DNA from: Bordetella parapertussis
GTDB lineage: Bacteria; Pseudomonadota; Gammaproteobacteria; Burkholderiales; SG8-39
Direction of reading: 5' to 3'
Length of the DNA: 32,796 bases
Assembly (NCBI GenBank): GCA_945885335.1
Contig: CAMCYY010000007.1
Span: forward strand, 1 to 32,796
Below the pieces are notes generated by a model. That model was not told the origin of the DNA. It saw only the letters and a program-made list of their open reading frames with translations, and made no database searches. Made by a program: the position numbers and the translations under genes. Positions within the stretch are counted from its first letter, which is position 1. Each line of letters opens with the position of its first letter. Positions 1 through 9,563 of this stretch are shown one piece after another.

Positions 1-240
1 ATGGAACGTTACTGGTGCCTGCGCTGGTTGCAGCAGGAGGGTGTCGCATCGGTCACCGGGGAAGTGCTGCGGGAAAGCCTGGTCCGCCTGGACCGCCTGC
101 CGCTGGTAGTACGCGTGCCGTCGCTGCCCGAGGTGGTGCCGGGGACCCGCGTGGAACTCGGGATTGCGGAGATTGATTTCATCGAAAACGAGTTGAAATG
201 CCCGTTCCGCGGCCTGCACGAAATTGCCGCACCCGCGTGA
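1..240 (+). CDS. C-terminal end of an RNB-domain exoribonuclease (RNase II/R-like), 5' truncated by window
   Basis: ORF open at window start; C-terminal sequence (RVPSLPEVVPGTRVELGIAEIDFIENELKCPFRGL) resembles the tail of RNB-family proteins encoded next to tonB/aroE in betaproteobacteria. Confidence 0.6.
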   Translation: MERYWCLRWLQQEGVASVTGEVLRESLVRLDRLPLVVRVPSLPEVVPGTRVELGIAEIDFIENELKCPFRGLHEIAAPA

Positions 241-297
241 TGGATCGTTTCTGAACGCGGGAAAACGCGTAAAATCCGCCCATTCCAATTTGAGGCT

Positions 298-1242
298 TTG
301 GGTTATCGCTTGAGAGCGTTCCCGAGATCGTTTGGCGCATCTGTTTCCGGGCTGTTTCGATGGTCCGAGATCACATGGGGACCCTTTGCCGCCATGGATC
401 CTCCGCAACGTGTGCTCGCCGTTGCGCTGGGGATTTCCGTCCTGTTTCATGCGCTCGTGCTTTCCATCCATTTCCAGTTTCCGAACGTCATGCGCAAGCT
501 CACCGCTGCGCAGCCGCTGGAAGTGGTGCTGGTGAATTCCAAGAGTCGCAACCGTCCGGTGAAACCTGATGTGCTGGCCCAGGCCAATCTCGATGGTGGT
601 GGCAATACCGATGACAACCGGCGCGCCAAGACACCGCTGCCGGTGACCCCGAGTGTGGAAGTTGGCGATGATTTGCAACGTGCAACGCGCCGGGTACAGG
701 AACTCGAGGCCCAGCAACGCCAGTTGCTGGCGCAGATGGAGCAGGCCAAGACACAGTCTGCACCCAGCGCGATGGCGCCGACACCGCGCAATCCCCAAGT
801 GTCAGGCGTCGAATTGCGCAGTAGCGCGCTTGCATTGATGAAGTTGGAAGCCGAGATTTCCCGCAACGTTGACGAGTACAACAAGCGGCCGCGCAAGCTG
901 AATGTTGGTGCGCGTGCGGCCGAAACCAGCGTCGCGCTATATCTGGATGAATGGCGTCGCAAGATCGAGCGGATCGGCACTCAGAACTATCCGGATGAGG
1001 CCCGTGGCAAATTCTACGGGTCGTTGCAGCTCACGGTTTCCCTCGATCTGGAAGGCGCTGTTGTTGCGGTTCAGCTGGATCGATCCTCGGGGGTTAAGGT
1101 AATCGATGAGGCTGCAGTGCAGATTGTTCGCGCGGGCTCGCCTTACGCACGGCTGCCGGACAAGGTCCGCAAGGAATACCAAATCCTCGAAATCACACGT
1201 ACGTGGACCTTCGCGCGCGGCGACAGGGCATTTACCGATTAG
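298..1242 (+). CDS. tonB: TonB family protein (energy transducer); true start may be the ATG at 394
   Basis: Single N-terminal TM (VLAVALGISVLFHALVLSIHF), coiled-coil/linker region, C-terminal TonB-like domain (YPDEARGKFYGSLQLTVSLDLEGAVVAVQLDRSSGVKVIDEAAVQIV). Confidence 0.8.
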   Translation: MGYRLRAFPRSFGASVSGLFRWSEITWGPFAAMDPPQRVLAVALGISVLFHALVLSIHFQFPNVMRKLTAAQPLEVVLVNSKSRNRPVKPDVLAQANLDGGGNTDDNRRAKTPLPVTPSVEVGDDLQRATRRVQELEAQQRQLLAQMEQAKTQSAPSAMAPTPRNPQVSGVELRSSALALMKLEAEISRNVDEYNKRPRKLNVGARAAETSVALYLDEWRRKIERIGTQNYPDEARGKFYGSLQLTVSLDLEGAVVAVQLDRSSGVKVIDEAAVQIVRAGSPYARLPDKVRKEYQILEITRTWTFARGDRAFTD

Positions 1243-1303
1243 CTGCGCCTGATTGCTGTTTCACAAGAGAGATGGTTGGGTCGCGTGCTCTGGCAAAAAT
1301 TGC

Positions 1304-1957
1304 TTAGGAGGGCCGGAATCGCGCCTCGACATAATCGGTCAGGCGGCTGATGCAGGCTTCGATGCCGAGTTGCGCAGTGTCGAGAGCAAGTTCCGGTGCA
1401 CGCGGATCTTCATACGGCGCACTGACTCCGGTGAAGTCCCGCAACTCGCCCTTGCGCGCGCGCGCATACATGCCTTTCGGGTCACGGGCTTCGCAGAACG
1501 ACAACGGTGTAGATAGCCAGATTTCGTGGAACAAGCCGCCCTGTCTGGCACGCAGCCGGTCGCGATCCTCGCGGTATGGAGAAATGAACGCGGCAATCAC
1601 GATTGTTCCGGTGCCCGCGAACAGGGCCGCCACTTCCCCCGCGCGCCGGATATTTTCACGCCGATCGGCTTCCGAATAACCCAGGTCCGCGTTCAGGGTC
1701 TTGCGCAGAACGTCCCCGTCAAGCACGAAGGTGCGGTAGCCCCGCGCCCGCAATTCGATATCGAGTTGCACCGATAGAGTGGTCTTGCCGGCCCCTGGCA
1801 GGCCGGTCATCCACAGAATGCCCCCCGTGTGCCTGACGTCCTTTTGTTCTGCGCCCCGCGTGCCGTTGGCTGATGCCAGACCCATCGGAGCCTGGTGCAT
1901 TGGTCTGGGGACCGGAAGATGGGTGGACGAATGAGCTCGCTTTACCGGGTCGGTCAC
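1304..1957 (-). CDS. cysC: Adenylylsulfate (APS) kinase
   Basis: Walker A GLPGAGKTT, LDGDVLRKTLNADLGYSEADRRENIRRAGEVA, FISPYREDRDRLRA, DPKGMYARARKGELRDFTGVSAPYEDP: characteristic APS kinase motifs. Confidence 0.93.
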   Translation of the reverse strand: MTDPVKRAHSSTHLPVPRPMHQAPMGLASANGTRGAEQKDVRHTGGILWMTGLPGAGKTTLSVQLDIELRARGYRTFVLDGDVLRKTLNADLGYSEADRRENIRRAGEVAALFAGTGTIVIAAFISPYREDRDRLRARQGGLFHEIWLSTPLSFCEARDPKGMYARARKGELRDFTGVSAPYEDPRAPELALDTAQLGIEACISRLTDYVEARFRPS

Positions 1958-2799
1958 GTTGAGTACTCTCCTTGTGGGTGCGGATGCCGTCGCGCGGATT
2001 TTGCCGGAGCGATTTCAGCGCTCGCAATCCTGCACGGAACATACTCAGCAGCAGGCTTGTCGTCTGCTGAGTATCCCAGCTGGCTTGTTTCGGGCATGGC
2101 GGCGAACAGGGCCTTCAATCCGTCGTCAAGGTGCTGGCGTGACTGCCCTGTCTTGTCCGTGAGTTTTTGTGCGGTTTGCCAGGCTCGGAACGCACCGTGC
2201 TCAACGCGGGGCGGTTCCTCTCGTGGCAGATCGCCGTTGTACTGTATCGGAGCGTAGCGTGAGCCGGTATCGAGCATCTCGTCGCGCCAATCCAGGCCCG
2301 TCCAGGTCATGGCCTGCTTCAGCACAGCGAAATCACGCGCAAAAAGATCCTCGTAGCGGATTTTGAAATGCCGATCGCTCACGGGCTTGGACAGAAAATA
2401 CTGGGCGTAGGCCTGCCATGCCGACGGGGAGTGGTTGTCGGGAAGCAAGGTGCCAAAACGCAGCTTCAATGATCCGAATACATCAAAGGGATTGCGGATG
2501 ATGTAAATGATTCTGTCTGCGTTGGTCCGGTGCTCGACATCGTGAAACGGCCATTTGAATACGATATTCTTCCTGCCTCGATAGCGTCCGGTGAAAGTTG
2601 TTGCAAGGTGGGCGAGCATGTTGCGTTCCCGGAACGCCACGATCTCGCGCTCGTGATAGTCGAAAATCTCCGGATGATTGCCGACAATTTTTCTGAGAAT
2701 GCTTGTGCCGGAATGAGGAAAGCCGGCAATCAGGATTCGCATGAAAATTCCTGTTATTGGTGCAGTTGCATGGTTTAGTCGGGGCCGTTTCCTGCACAA
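1954..2799 (-). CDS. Sulfotransferase family protein (likely start MRILIAGF near 2742); ends overlapping the cysC start
   Basis: N-terminal PAPS-binding loop-like GFPHSGTSILRKIVGNHPEI and RIIYIIRNPFDVFGSLKLRFG; 4-nt overlap with cysC (1954-1957). Confidence 0.85.
   Translation of the reverse strand: MCRKRPRLNHATAPITGIFMRILIAGFPHSGTSILRKIVGNHPEIFDYHEREIVAFRERNMLAHLATTFTGRYRGRKNIVFKWPFHDVEHRTNADRIIYIIRNPFDVFGSLKLRFGTLLPDNHSPSAWQAYAQYFLSKPVSDRHFKIRYEDLFARDFAVLKQAMTWTGLDWRDEMLDTGSRYAPIQYNGDLPREEPPRVEHGAFRAWQTAQKLTDKTGQSRQHLDDGLKALFAAMPETSQLGYSADDKPAAEYVPCRIASAEIAPAKSARRHPHPQGEYST
2041..2074. repeat. Perfect 11-bp inverted repeat ATACTCAGCAG-N12-CTGCTGAGTAT
   Basis: Read directly: atactcagcag (2041-2051) and ctgctgagtat (2064-2074). 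Confidence 0.85.
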
Positions 2800-3056
2800 T
2801 CAGGGTGGTCAGTCCGGCATGTGGCAGAGGGTTGTGTCTGAAACCGGTCGGGAACGCCTGAGAAACCTCACCATAGAGCCCCCAATCGTCCGTCAGGTCC
2901 GTCAGGTCGCTTGCAGAATTTAGCTGCCCTTAACGTTTATGCATAGTGAATATTTGTTACTTTCTGTAAATCCCTGAAGAACTTTGACCCCTCGCTTTTC
3001 AAGTGCCCCGATCCTGTCTGCCTCTCGTTACTCTTACTTAGCCCCAGGTATGCCCG

Positions 3057-3896
3057 ATGAATGAACGCTATGCCGTGATCGGCAATCCGGTAGACCACTC
3101 CCGGTCGCCGGAAATTCATGCGGCATTCGCCCGAGCCACAGGTCAGGACATTGAATACGGCCGGCTATTGGCGCCGCTGGATGGTTTTACCGAGACGGTT
3201 CAACGCTTTCGCGGCGAGGGAGGGCGCGGGGCGAATGTCACGGTACCTTTCAAGGAGGAGGCCTGGCGCCTGGTCGAGCGGTCAGGGATTCTTTCAACGC
3301 GCGCCCGGGCTGCACGGGCGGTCAACACCCTGCGCTTCGAGGCATCGGGCCCGTTCGGTGACAACACTGACGGTGCGGGACTGGTTGCTGACTTGCAGGG
3401 CAATCTTGCGACTCCGCTCGCCGGGCGACGCATTCTCCTGCTCGGCGCCGGCGGTGCGGCGCGCGGCGTATTGCACCCCTTGCTGACGCAATGCCCAGCC
3501 GGGCTCGTGCTGGCTAACCGTACCTCGGAGAAAGCGCGCTACCTTGTCGCCGCCGCTGCCCCCGACGTGGCTGATGCCATCGACTTTCGGGCCAGTGCAT
3601 TTGACGACCTGCGCGACGGACAATTCGATGTCATCGTCAACGCCACCTCGGCCAGTCTGGCAGGTGAAGCGCCGCGATTGCCGTCGGGAATTTTCGCACC
3701 GGGCGCGCTGGCCTACGACATGATGTACAGCAGCCTCGACACGCCTTTCATGGCTTGGGCCCGCGGGCAGGGTGCGACGCAGGTTTGCGATGGCCTGGGC
3801 ATGCTGGTGGAGCAGGCGGCGGAATCATTTTTTGTCTGGCGCGGTGTGCGGCCTGATACTGCACCGGTGCTGGCCATGCTGCGTAACGCCCGGTAG
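3057..3896 (+). CDS. aroE: Shikimate dehydrogenase
   Basis: MNERYAVIGNPVDHSRSPEIHAAFA, GANVTVPFKEEA, NTLRFE..GDNTDGAGLVADL, LLGAGGAARGVL, GLGMLVEQAAESFFVWRG. Confidence 0.97.
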   Translation: MNERYAVIGNPVDHSRSPEIHAAFARATGQDIEYGRLLAPLDGFTETVQRFRGEGGRGANVTVPFKEEAWRLVERSGILSTRARAARAVNTLRFEASGPFGDNTDGAGLVADLQGNLATPLAGRRILLLGAGGAARGVLHPLLTQCPAGLVLANRTSEKARYLVAAAAPDVADAIDFRASAFDDLRDGQFDVIVNATSASLAGEAPRLPSGIFAPGALAYDMMYSSLDTPFMAWARGQGATQVCDGLGMLVEQAAESFFVWRGVRPDTAPVLAMLRNAR

Positions 3897-3906
3897 CCCA
3901 TCCGGC

Positions 3907-4611
3907 ATGGAGATCTTCGCGCGGCTGTGGAAGTTGTTCAGCTACACGCTGGGGGCGCTGCTGCTGGCTTTCGTTCTGGTCCAGTCCTGGTTCCTCATCC
4001 ACATTTTGTACTGGAAGTACCAGGCACCGGGCAGCACCAGCTTCATGGAAGCGCGCCTGGACCGGTTGCGCGAGAAGGATGCCAGGGCTGTTTTGAAATA
4101 CAGCTGGGTTGATTATTCCCGCGTATCCGCCCATCTCAAGCGCGCCATCGTGGCTGCCGAGGACATGAAGTTTGTCGACCACGAAGGTTTTGACTGGGAA
4201 GGCATACAGCGCGCCATGGAAAAGAACCAGAAAAAGGGCAAGGCTGTGGCCGGTGGTTCCACCATTACCCAGCAGCTGGCGAAGAACCTGTTCCTGTCCG
4301 GTGAGCGCAGCTACATCCGCAAAGGTGAGGAAGCGCTGATCACGCTCATGCTCGAGGCCATTCTGGACAAGCGCCGCATCCTCGAGCTGTACCTGAATGT
4401 TGCGGAATGGGGCAATGGCGTGTTCGGAGCCGAAGCCGCAGCGCGTCATTACTACGGCACCGGCGCCGCATCACTCGGCCCCGAGCAGGCAGCACGGCTG
4501 GCAGCCATGCTGCCGCGTCCGCAGTTCTACGATCGCAATCGCGGCTCGGCGTATCTGGCGGGCTACGCGGACCGCATACTCGGCCGCATGGGGGGCGCGC
4601 AGGTGCCCTAG
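3907..4611 (+). CDS. mtgA: Monofunctional biosynthetic peptidoglycan transglycosylase
   Basis: GT51 motifs AAEDMKFVDHEGFDW, GGSTITQQLAKNLFLSGERSYIRKGEE, ILDKRRILELYLNVAEWGNGVFGAEAAARHYY. Confidence 0.95.
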   Translation: MEIFARLWKLFSYTLGALLLAFVLVQSWFLIHILYWKYQAPGSTSFMEARLDRLREKDARAVLKYSWVDYSRVSAHLKRAIVAAEDMKFVDHEGFDWEGIQRAMEKNQKKGKAVAGGSTITQQLAKNLFLSGERSYIRKGEEALITLMLEAILDKRRILELYLNVAEWGNGVFGAEAAARHYYGTGAASLGPEQAARLAAMLPRPQFYDRNRGSAYLAGYADRILGRMGGAQVP

Positions 4612-4731
4612 AAGGCGGAAGGCGTCACCCTGTATTATTATCAAATACATGAAATACACGTTTATTCAAAAGTATCTTCGTGAAGATTGATATCACCAAG
4701 CCACACTATTTTTGCGCCTGTTGAGGTCTGC

Positions 4732-5883
4732 TCAAGCCGTTACCGCAACCAGTTTCTCCAGCGCCCTGTCCAGGGTTTCATCTTTCTTGCCGAAACAGAA
4801 ACGCACGACACGGTGCTCTTCGGCGTTGCCGTAGAACGCCGAGGTCGGAATTGCCGCAACGCCGTGCTCCGTCGTCAGCCGGCGCGCGAAGGCTTCTTCG
4901 GGCAGATCGCTGATGGCCGAGTAGTCGGCAAGCTGGAAATAAGTCCCGGGGCAGGGCAGCAGCCTGAATGCGGATGTCGCGAGGCCTGCGCGAAAACGGT
5001 CACGCTTGGCCTGGTAAAACGCAGGCAGCGTCTCGTAGGGCGCGGGGTCTTGCAGCCAGGCCGCCAGCGCCTGTTGCATCGGTGATGAGACGGCGAACAC
5101 CATGAACTGGTGCACCTTGCGGAACTCTGCGGTGAGTGCACGCGGCGCACAGCAGTAGCCGATCTTCCAGCCGGTGGCATGGAAGGTCTTGCCGAACGAG
5201 GACACCACGAATGCGCGTTCAGCCAGCGCCGGTCGCCGCGCCAGGCTCTGGTGCGGCGCGCCGTCGAACACAATATGCTCGTAGACTTCATCGGACAGCA
5301 GCAGGATGTCGAAGTCCCGCACCAGTGCTTCCAGCGCGTCGAGATCGGCAGGTGAAAACACCGCGCCGCTGGGGTTATGCGGCGAGTTGACGATGAGCAG
5401 TCGTGTCTTTGGCGTCACGGCGGCGCGCACCGTATCCCAGGGCACGGCGTAGTCGCCTGCGCGCAACTGCACGGCAACAGGTACGCCGCCTGCGAGTCGA
5501 ATGGCCGGGACATAACTGTCGTAGGCGGGCTCGAGCACAATGACTTCGTCGCCCGGATGCACCACGGCCAGGATTGCCGTCATCAAGGCCTGGGTGGCGC
5601 CGGCGGTCACCGTGACCTCTGCATCGGGGTCGTAGGCATGTTTGTAGAGACGGGCGGTTTTCTCCGCGATGGCCTGGCGCAGCGCCGGCACGCCAGCCAT
5701 GGGCGCGTACTGGTTGTTGCCGGCGCGCATGGCCTCGGTGACCAGCGCCTGCAACCGCGGGTCGCAGTCGAAATCGGGAAAGCCCTGCCCCAGGTTTACG
5801 GCGCCACGGTCGATGGCCAGTTGCGACATCACAGTAAAGATCGTGGTGCCCACTTCGGGCAGCCTTGAGACCAGTGTCTTCAT
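4732..5883 (-). CDS. PLP-dependent aminotransferase, methionine aminotransferase (YbdL-like)
   Basis: Class I/II fold: NLGQGFPDFDC, NQYAPMAGVPALRQAIA, NSPHNPSGAVFS, SDEVYEHIVFDG, SSFGKTFHATGWKIGY. Confidence 0.9.
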   Translation of the reverse strand: MKTLVSRLPEVGTTIFTVMSQLAIDRGAVNLGQGFPDFDCDPRLQALVTEAMRAGNNQYAPMAGVPALRQAIAEKTARLYKHAYDPDAEVTVTAGATQALMTAILAVVHPGDEVIVLEPAYDSYVPAIRLAGGVPVAVQLRAGDYAVPWDTVRAAVTPKTRLLIVNSPHNPSGAVFSPADLDALEALVRDFDILLLSDEVYEHIVFDGAPHQSLARRPALAERAFVVSSFGKTFHATGWKIGYCCAPRALTAEFRKVHQFMVFAVSSPMQQALAAWLQDPAPYETLPAFYQAKRDRFRAGLATSAFRLLPCPGTYFQLADYSAISDLPEEAFARRLTTEHGVAAIPTSAFYGNAEEHRVVRFCFGKKDETLDRALEKLVAVTA

Positions 5884-7202
5884 GCACCCTCCGGCGTCGA
5901 TGCCGTTGCAGATTGCCGGCCGCGTTCCACATCCACGCCGAACAGCACGATCAATCCGATGACGAAGAACCCGCCGGTGACCAGCATGGCGAGGCGGTGA
6001 TCACCGCCTGAAAACCAGCTCACCGCACCATAGGTCAGGGGCCCCAGAATCGAGGAGAACTTCACGGCCAGGCCCCACAAGCCGAAAAACTCGGCCTGTC
6101 GCCCCGGTGGGCTCAGGTAGGCCACTAGTGCGCGTCCTGCCGATTGCGACGAGCCCAGGCAGACACCGGCGATGTTGGCAGCGATCCAGAATGAAGCGCG
6201 GGTTTCCGATTGCCACGCAATGAGCGTCATGACGATCCAGCCCGCCAGGGTCAGTGCGATTGTGGGAATGTGGCCCAGGCGATCCTGCAGGAGGCCGAAG
6301 GCAAACGCGCCTGCGGCGGCGGTCACGTTCACAATCAGAATCAGGACGATGGTGTCCTGGGTCGAAAAGCCCAGCGCCTGCTGGGCATAGATGGCGGCCA
6401 GTGCGATGACGGTCTGAATGCCGGCCTGATAGAACACCATGCAGGTGAGGAAGCGCCGCAGGTCGCCGTAACGCACGGTCTGGCGCAGGGTTTTGCCGAC
6501 GCGGGTGTAGGCCATGCGCAGCGTGCTTTGCAGGGGTTGCGCGGCAACAGGCACTGCCCGCTCTTTCAGGAACAGGAAGGTGGGCAAGCTGGCCAGGGCA
6601 AACAGCGCGGCGGTGATCAGCAGCGTTGCCGGAACGAACGCCGCCGCGGTCTGGCCGGCCGCCTGGGCGTGGTTGACCCAGACGAGGCAGGCACCGAGTG
6701 ACAGCAGGCCGCCCAGATAGCCCAGGCTCCAGCCCCAACCTGACACCTTGCCCAGGGCGCGGCCGCGCGCCAGTTCGGGCAGGAAGGCGGCGATCACGTT
6801 TTCACCAGTGCCGAAAAAAAAGTTGGACAGCACGATGAGTGTGACGGCCAGCGCCACGTCCCCCGGGCCGGCGAGCGTCAATGCTGCAGTGAACACAATG
6901 CAACCTGCGCTGGTCCAGGCCAGCACGCGCTTTTTCGCGGCGCGCGCGTCAGCCCACGCACCGATCAGTGGGGCTGTCACCATGATGGCCAGATAGGAAA
7001 CGGACAGTGCCGCGGTCCACGCGAAGGTCGCCCATGGGGCGTTGCCCGCAATGCCCGACACGAACCAGGCATTGAAGATGGCCGTGATGACTACCGTCGT
7101 GTAACCCGAATTCGCGAAGTCATACATCGCCCAGCCAAAGACTTCACGCACTTTAACGTCGTCGGCGAGGATGGATGAATTCTGCGACTGGGCGGTGGTC
7201 AT
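5880..7202 (-). CDS. MFS transporter, UMF1/Atg22-like family
   Basis: VREVFGWAMYDFANSGYTTVVITAIFNAWF N-terminal signature, about 12 hydrophobic segments; 4-nt overlap with the downstream aminotransferase. Confidence 0.88.
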   Translation of the reverse strand: MTTAQSQNSSILADDVKVREVFGWAMYDFANSGYTTVVITAIFNAWFVSGIAGNAPWATFAWTAALSVSYLAIMVTAPLIGAWADARAAKKRVLAWTSAGCIVFTAALTLAGPGDVALAVTLIVLSNFFFGTGENVIAAFLPELARGRALGKVSGWGWSLGYLGGLLSLGACLVWVNHAQAAGQTAAAFVPATLLITAALFALASLPTFLFLKERAVPVAAQPLQSTLRMAYTRVGKTLRQTVRYGDLRRFLTCMVFYQAGIQTVIALAAIYAQQALGFSTQDTIVLILIVNVTAAAGAFAFGLLQDRLGHIPTIALTLAGWIVMTLIAWQSETRASFWIAANIAGVCLGSSQSAGRALVAYLSPPGRQAEFFGLWGLAVKFSSILGPLTYGAVSWFSGGDHRLAMLVTGGFFVIGLIVLFGVDVERGRQSATASTPEGA

Positions 7203-7392
7203 ATGAGCGAAATGTCGGGCGATTTTGCTTTCGGGATGATACAGCCCGAGGGTACAATCGTCGCAGCCCCGCGCGGCCCCTTGTTGTGTGTGGCTGAGTA
7301 TCGAAAAAACAGTGCCGGCCGCCGTTCATCGCAGCCGGTGCCACAGGGAAATCCCCGACACCTGACCTACAGCGAGCGCGCGCGGCCCGGCG

Positions 7393-8838
7393 ATGACTGA
7401 AGTCCTCAATCCCAAAAAGGAGCTCGAAGACCTGCAGGATGACCTGCGCGAGGTGCAGAAGCTGCTGCGCCGCCAGCGTATTGTCGAAGGCCTGCTTGAG
7501 CGCCAGGACATGCCGCGCCACGATCTGGTGGAATCGTTGGTGCACAAGCAGGGCGCTACCGAACTGCGCGCCAAGCTCGACCGGATGCATTCGGCGGATG
7601 TGGCCTACATTCTGGAGTCGCTGCCGCTCGAGGAGCGCCTCGGCGTCTGGGACCTGGTCAAGGCCGAGCGCGACGGTGAAATCCTGCTCGAGGTGTCCGA
7701 TGCCGTTCGTGAATCGCTCATCAAGAGCATGGACACGGAAGAGCTGGTCGCGGCGGCCGAGCAGCTCGATACTGACGAGCTCGCCGACCTCGCCCCCGAC
7801 CTGCCCGATGACGTCATCCAGGACGTGTTCCAGTCGCTGCCCGTGGAGGAGCGCGAGCAGTTGCGTGCGGCCATGTCCTATCCGGAGGATTCGGTCGGCG
7901 CCATCATGGATTTCGACGTGGTATCGGTGCGTGCCGACATCACGCTGGAAACGGTGACCCGTTACCTACGCCGCTTCGATGAGCTGCCCGACCATACCGA
8001 CCAGTTGTTCGTGGTGGACCGCAATGAACAGTTGAGGGGCGTGCTGCCGCTGAACCGGCTGATCGTGTCTGAACTGGACGTGACCGTCGACTCGGTCATG
8101 AAATCGGACACCATCAGACTGTATCCGGACGACAAGGCCAAGGATGCCGCGCAGGCCTTCGAGCGTTATGACCTGGTGTCCACTGCTGTGGTTGACGAGG
8201 CCGGCAAGCTGGTTGGCCGCGTCACGATCGACAAGGTGGTTGATTACATCCGCGATAAATCAGAGAGCGAAGCGCTGGCACAGGCCGGTCTGCGCGAGGA
8301 AGAGGATATTTTTGCTTCGGTGTGGGACAGTGTGAAAAACCGCTGGGCCTGGCTGGCGGTAAACCTGATCACTGCCTTTATCGCATCGCGCGTGATCGGG
8401 GCGTTCGAAGGCTCGATCGAAAAGCTGGTGGCGCTTGCTGCGTTGATGCCCATCGTTGCCGGCGTTGGCGGTAATGCTGGCAACCAGACCATCACCATGA
8501 TCGTGCGCGCCTTTGCACTGGGACAGATGCAACTCGACCATGCCAAGAAGCTGTTTCGCAAGGAACTGGCAGTTGCCTTGCTGAACGGGCTCATTTGGGG
8601 CGGCATTCTCGGATTGCTGGCCTGGTGGCTGTATGCCAGTGTGCCGCTCGGGCTGGTGATGACCGTGGCGATGACGCTCAATCTGCTGCTGGCCGCCATC
8701 ATGGGCGTGCTGATTCCGCTTGTCATGATCAAGGTCGGCCATGACCCCGCGGTGGGTTCGTCGGTCATGATCACGGCCTGCACCGACAGTGGCGGCTTTT
8801 TCATTTTCCTGGGACTGGCGACGTTGTTCCTGATCTAA
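7393..8838 (+). CDS. mgtE: Magnesium transporter MgtE
   Basis: MgtE N domain, CBS pair, C-terminal TM domain with [14 protein letters not shown] and [25 protein letters not shown]. Confidence 0.96.
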   Translation: MTEVLNPKKELEDLQDDLREVQKLLRRQRIVEGLLERQDMPRHDLVESLVHKQGATELRAKLDRMHSADVAYILESLPLEERLGVWDLVKAERDGEILLEVSDAVRESLIKSMDTEELVAAAEQLDTDELADLAPDLPDDVIQDVFQSLPVEEREQLRAAMSYPEDSVGAIMDFDVVSVRADITLETVTRYLRRFDELPDHTDQLFVVDRNEQLRGVLPLNRLIVSELDVTVDSVMKSDTIRLYPDDKAKDAAQAFERYDLVSTAVVDEAGKLVGRVTIDKVVDYIRDKSESEALAQAGLREEEDIFASVWDSVKNRWAWLAVNLITAFIASRVIGAFEGSIEKLVALAALMPIVAGVGGNAGNQTITMIVRAFALGQMQLDHAKKLFRKELAVALLNGLIWGGILGLLAWWLYASVPLGLVMTVAMTLNLLLAAIMGVLIPLVMIKVGHDPAVGSSVMITACTDSGGFFIFLGLATLFLI

Positions 8839-8885
8839 TTCCACCGGCAACATTCATTTGCGCGTTCATTCAAGAGGAGAAAACG

Positions 8886-9317
8886 ATGCTCAAGGAGTTC
8901 AAGCAATTCGCCATGCGCGGCAACGTGGTTGATCTGGCCGTCGGCGTCATCATCGGGGCCGCCTTCGGCAAGATCGTCGATTCACTGGTCAAGGACGTGG
9001 TCATGCCGCCCATCGCCCTGGTGCTGGGCAAGGTCGATTTTTCCAACCTGTTTTTTGTGCTGCGTGAAGGTGCCCAGGCCGGCCCCTACCTCTCCGTCGA
9101 TGCCGCCGTCAAAGCCGGTGCGGTGACGCTCAATTACGGCCTGTTCATCAACGTCATGATCTCGTTCGTGATTGTGGCCTGGGCGGTGTTTCTGCTGATC
9201 AAGCTGATGAACCGGCTGAAGAACGAAGAGGTCGCGCCGCCGCCCGCTCCCGCCGAGCCGCCGGAAGACGTGAAACTGCTGCGCGAAATCCGCGACCTGC
9301 TGAAGAAGCCCGCTTAG
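8886..9317 (+). CDS. mscL: Large-conductance mechanosensitive channel
   Basis: [43 protein letters not shown]. Confidence 0.98.
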   Translation: MLKEFKQFAMRGNVVDLAVGVIIGAAFGKIVDSLVKDVVMPPIALVLGKVDFSNLFFVLREGAQAGPYLSVDAAVKAGAVTLNYGLFINVMISFVIVAWAVFLLIKLMNRLKNEEVAPPPAPAEPPEDVKLLREIRDLLKKPA

Positions 9318-9550
9318 TCAGACGAAAAAATCTTCAAGCCGACGATGCCGGCCCACGCTGCGTAACCGGTGCCCACCGGGATGACCTTGAGCGATTGGGC
9401 GAGCAGCGCCATCGACAGCACCATGGCCGTGAGGGTGGCAGTGGTCGGCTAAAGCCGTGTGAAGCCGTCGGTGTACTTGAGTCCGATGGCTCAGCCGATT
9501 TCCATCGGGCCGGCGACGATGAGCAGTATCCAGGCCTGTGTGACGCTCAC
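9314..9550 (-). pseudogene. sugE: Degraded SMR-family (SugE/Gdx-like) transporter with two in-frame stops and a probable internal deletion
   Basis: Minus-strand single-frame translation: [76 protein letters not shown]; stops TGA and TAG fall where SugE-like proteins have Trp. Confidence 0.85.
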
Positions 9551-9563
9551 GCTTTCATCCCCT

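Noticed and set aside
4674-4687. Palindrome ATCTTC-GT-GAAGAT between mtgA and the aminotransferase as a terminator
   Set aside because: Short stem with a 2-nt loop and no U-run; probably chance in an AT-rich spacer.
7203-7392. Possible Mg2+-sensing riboswitch (M-box) upstream of mgtE
   Set aside because: I could not identify M-box conserved segments by eye; a covariance search would be needed.
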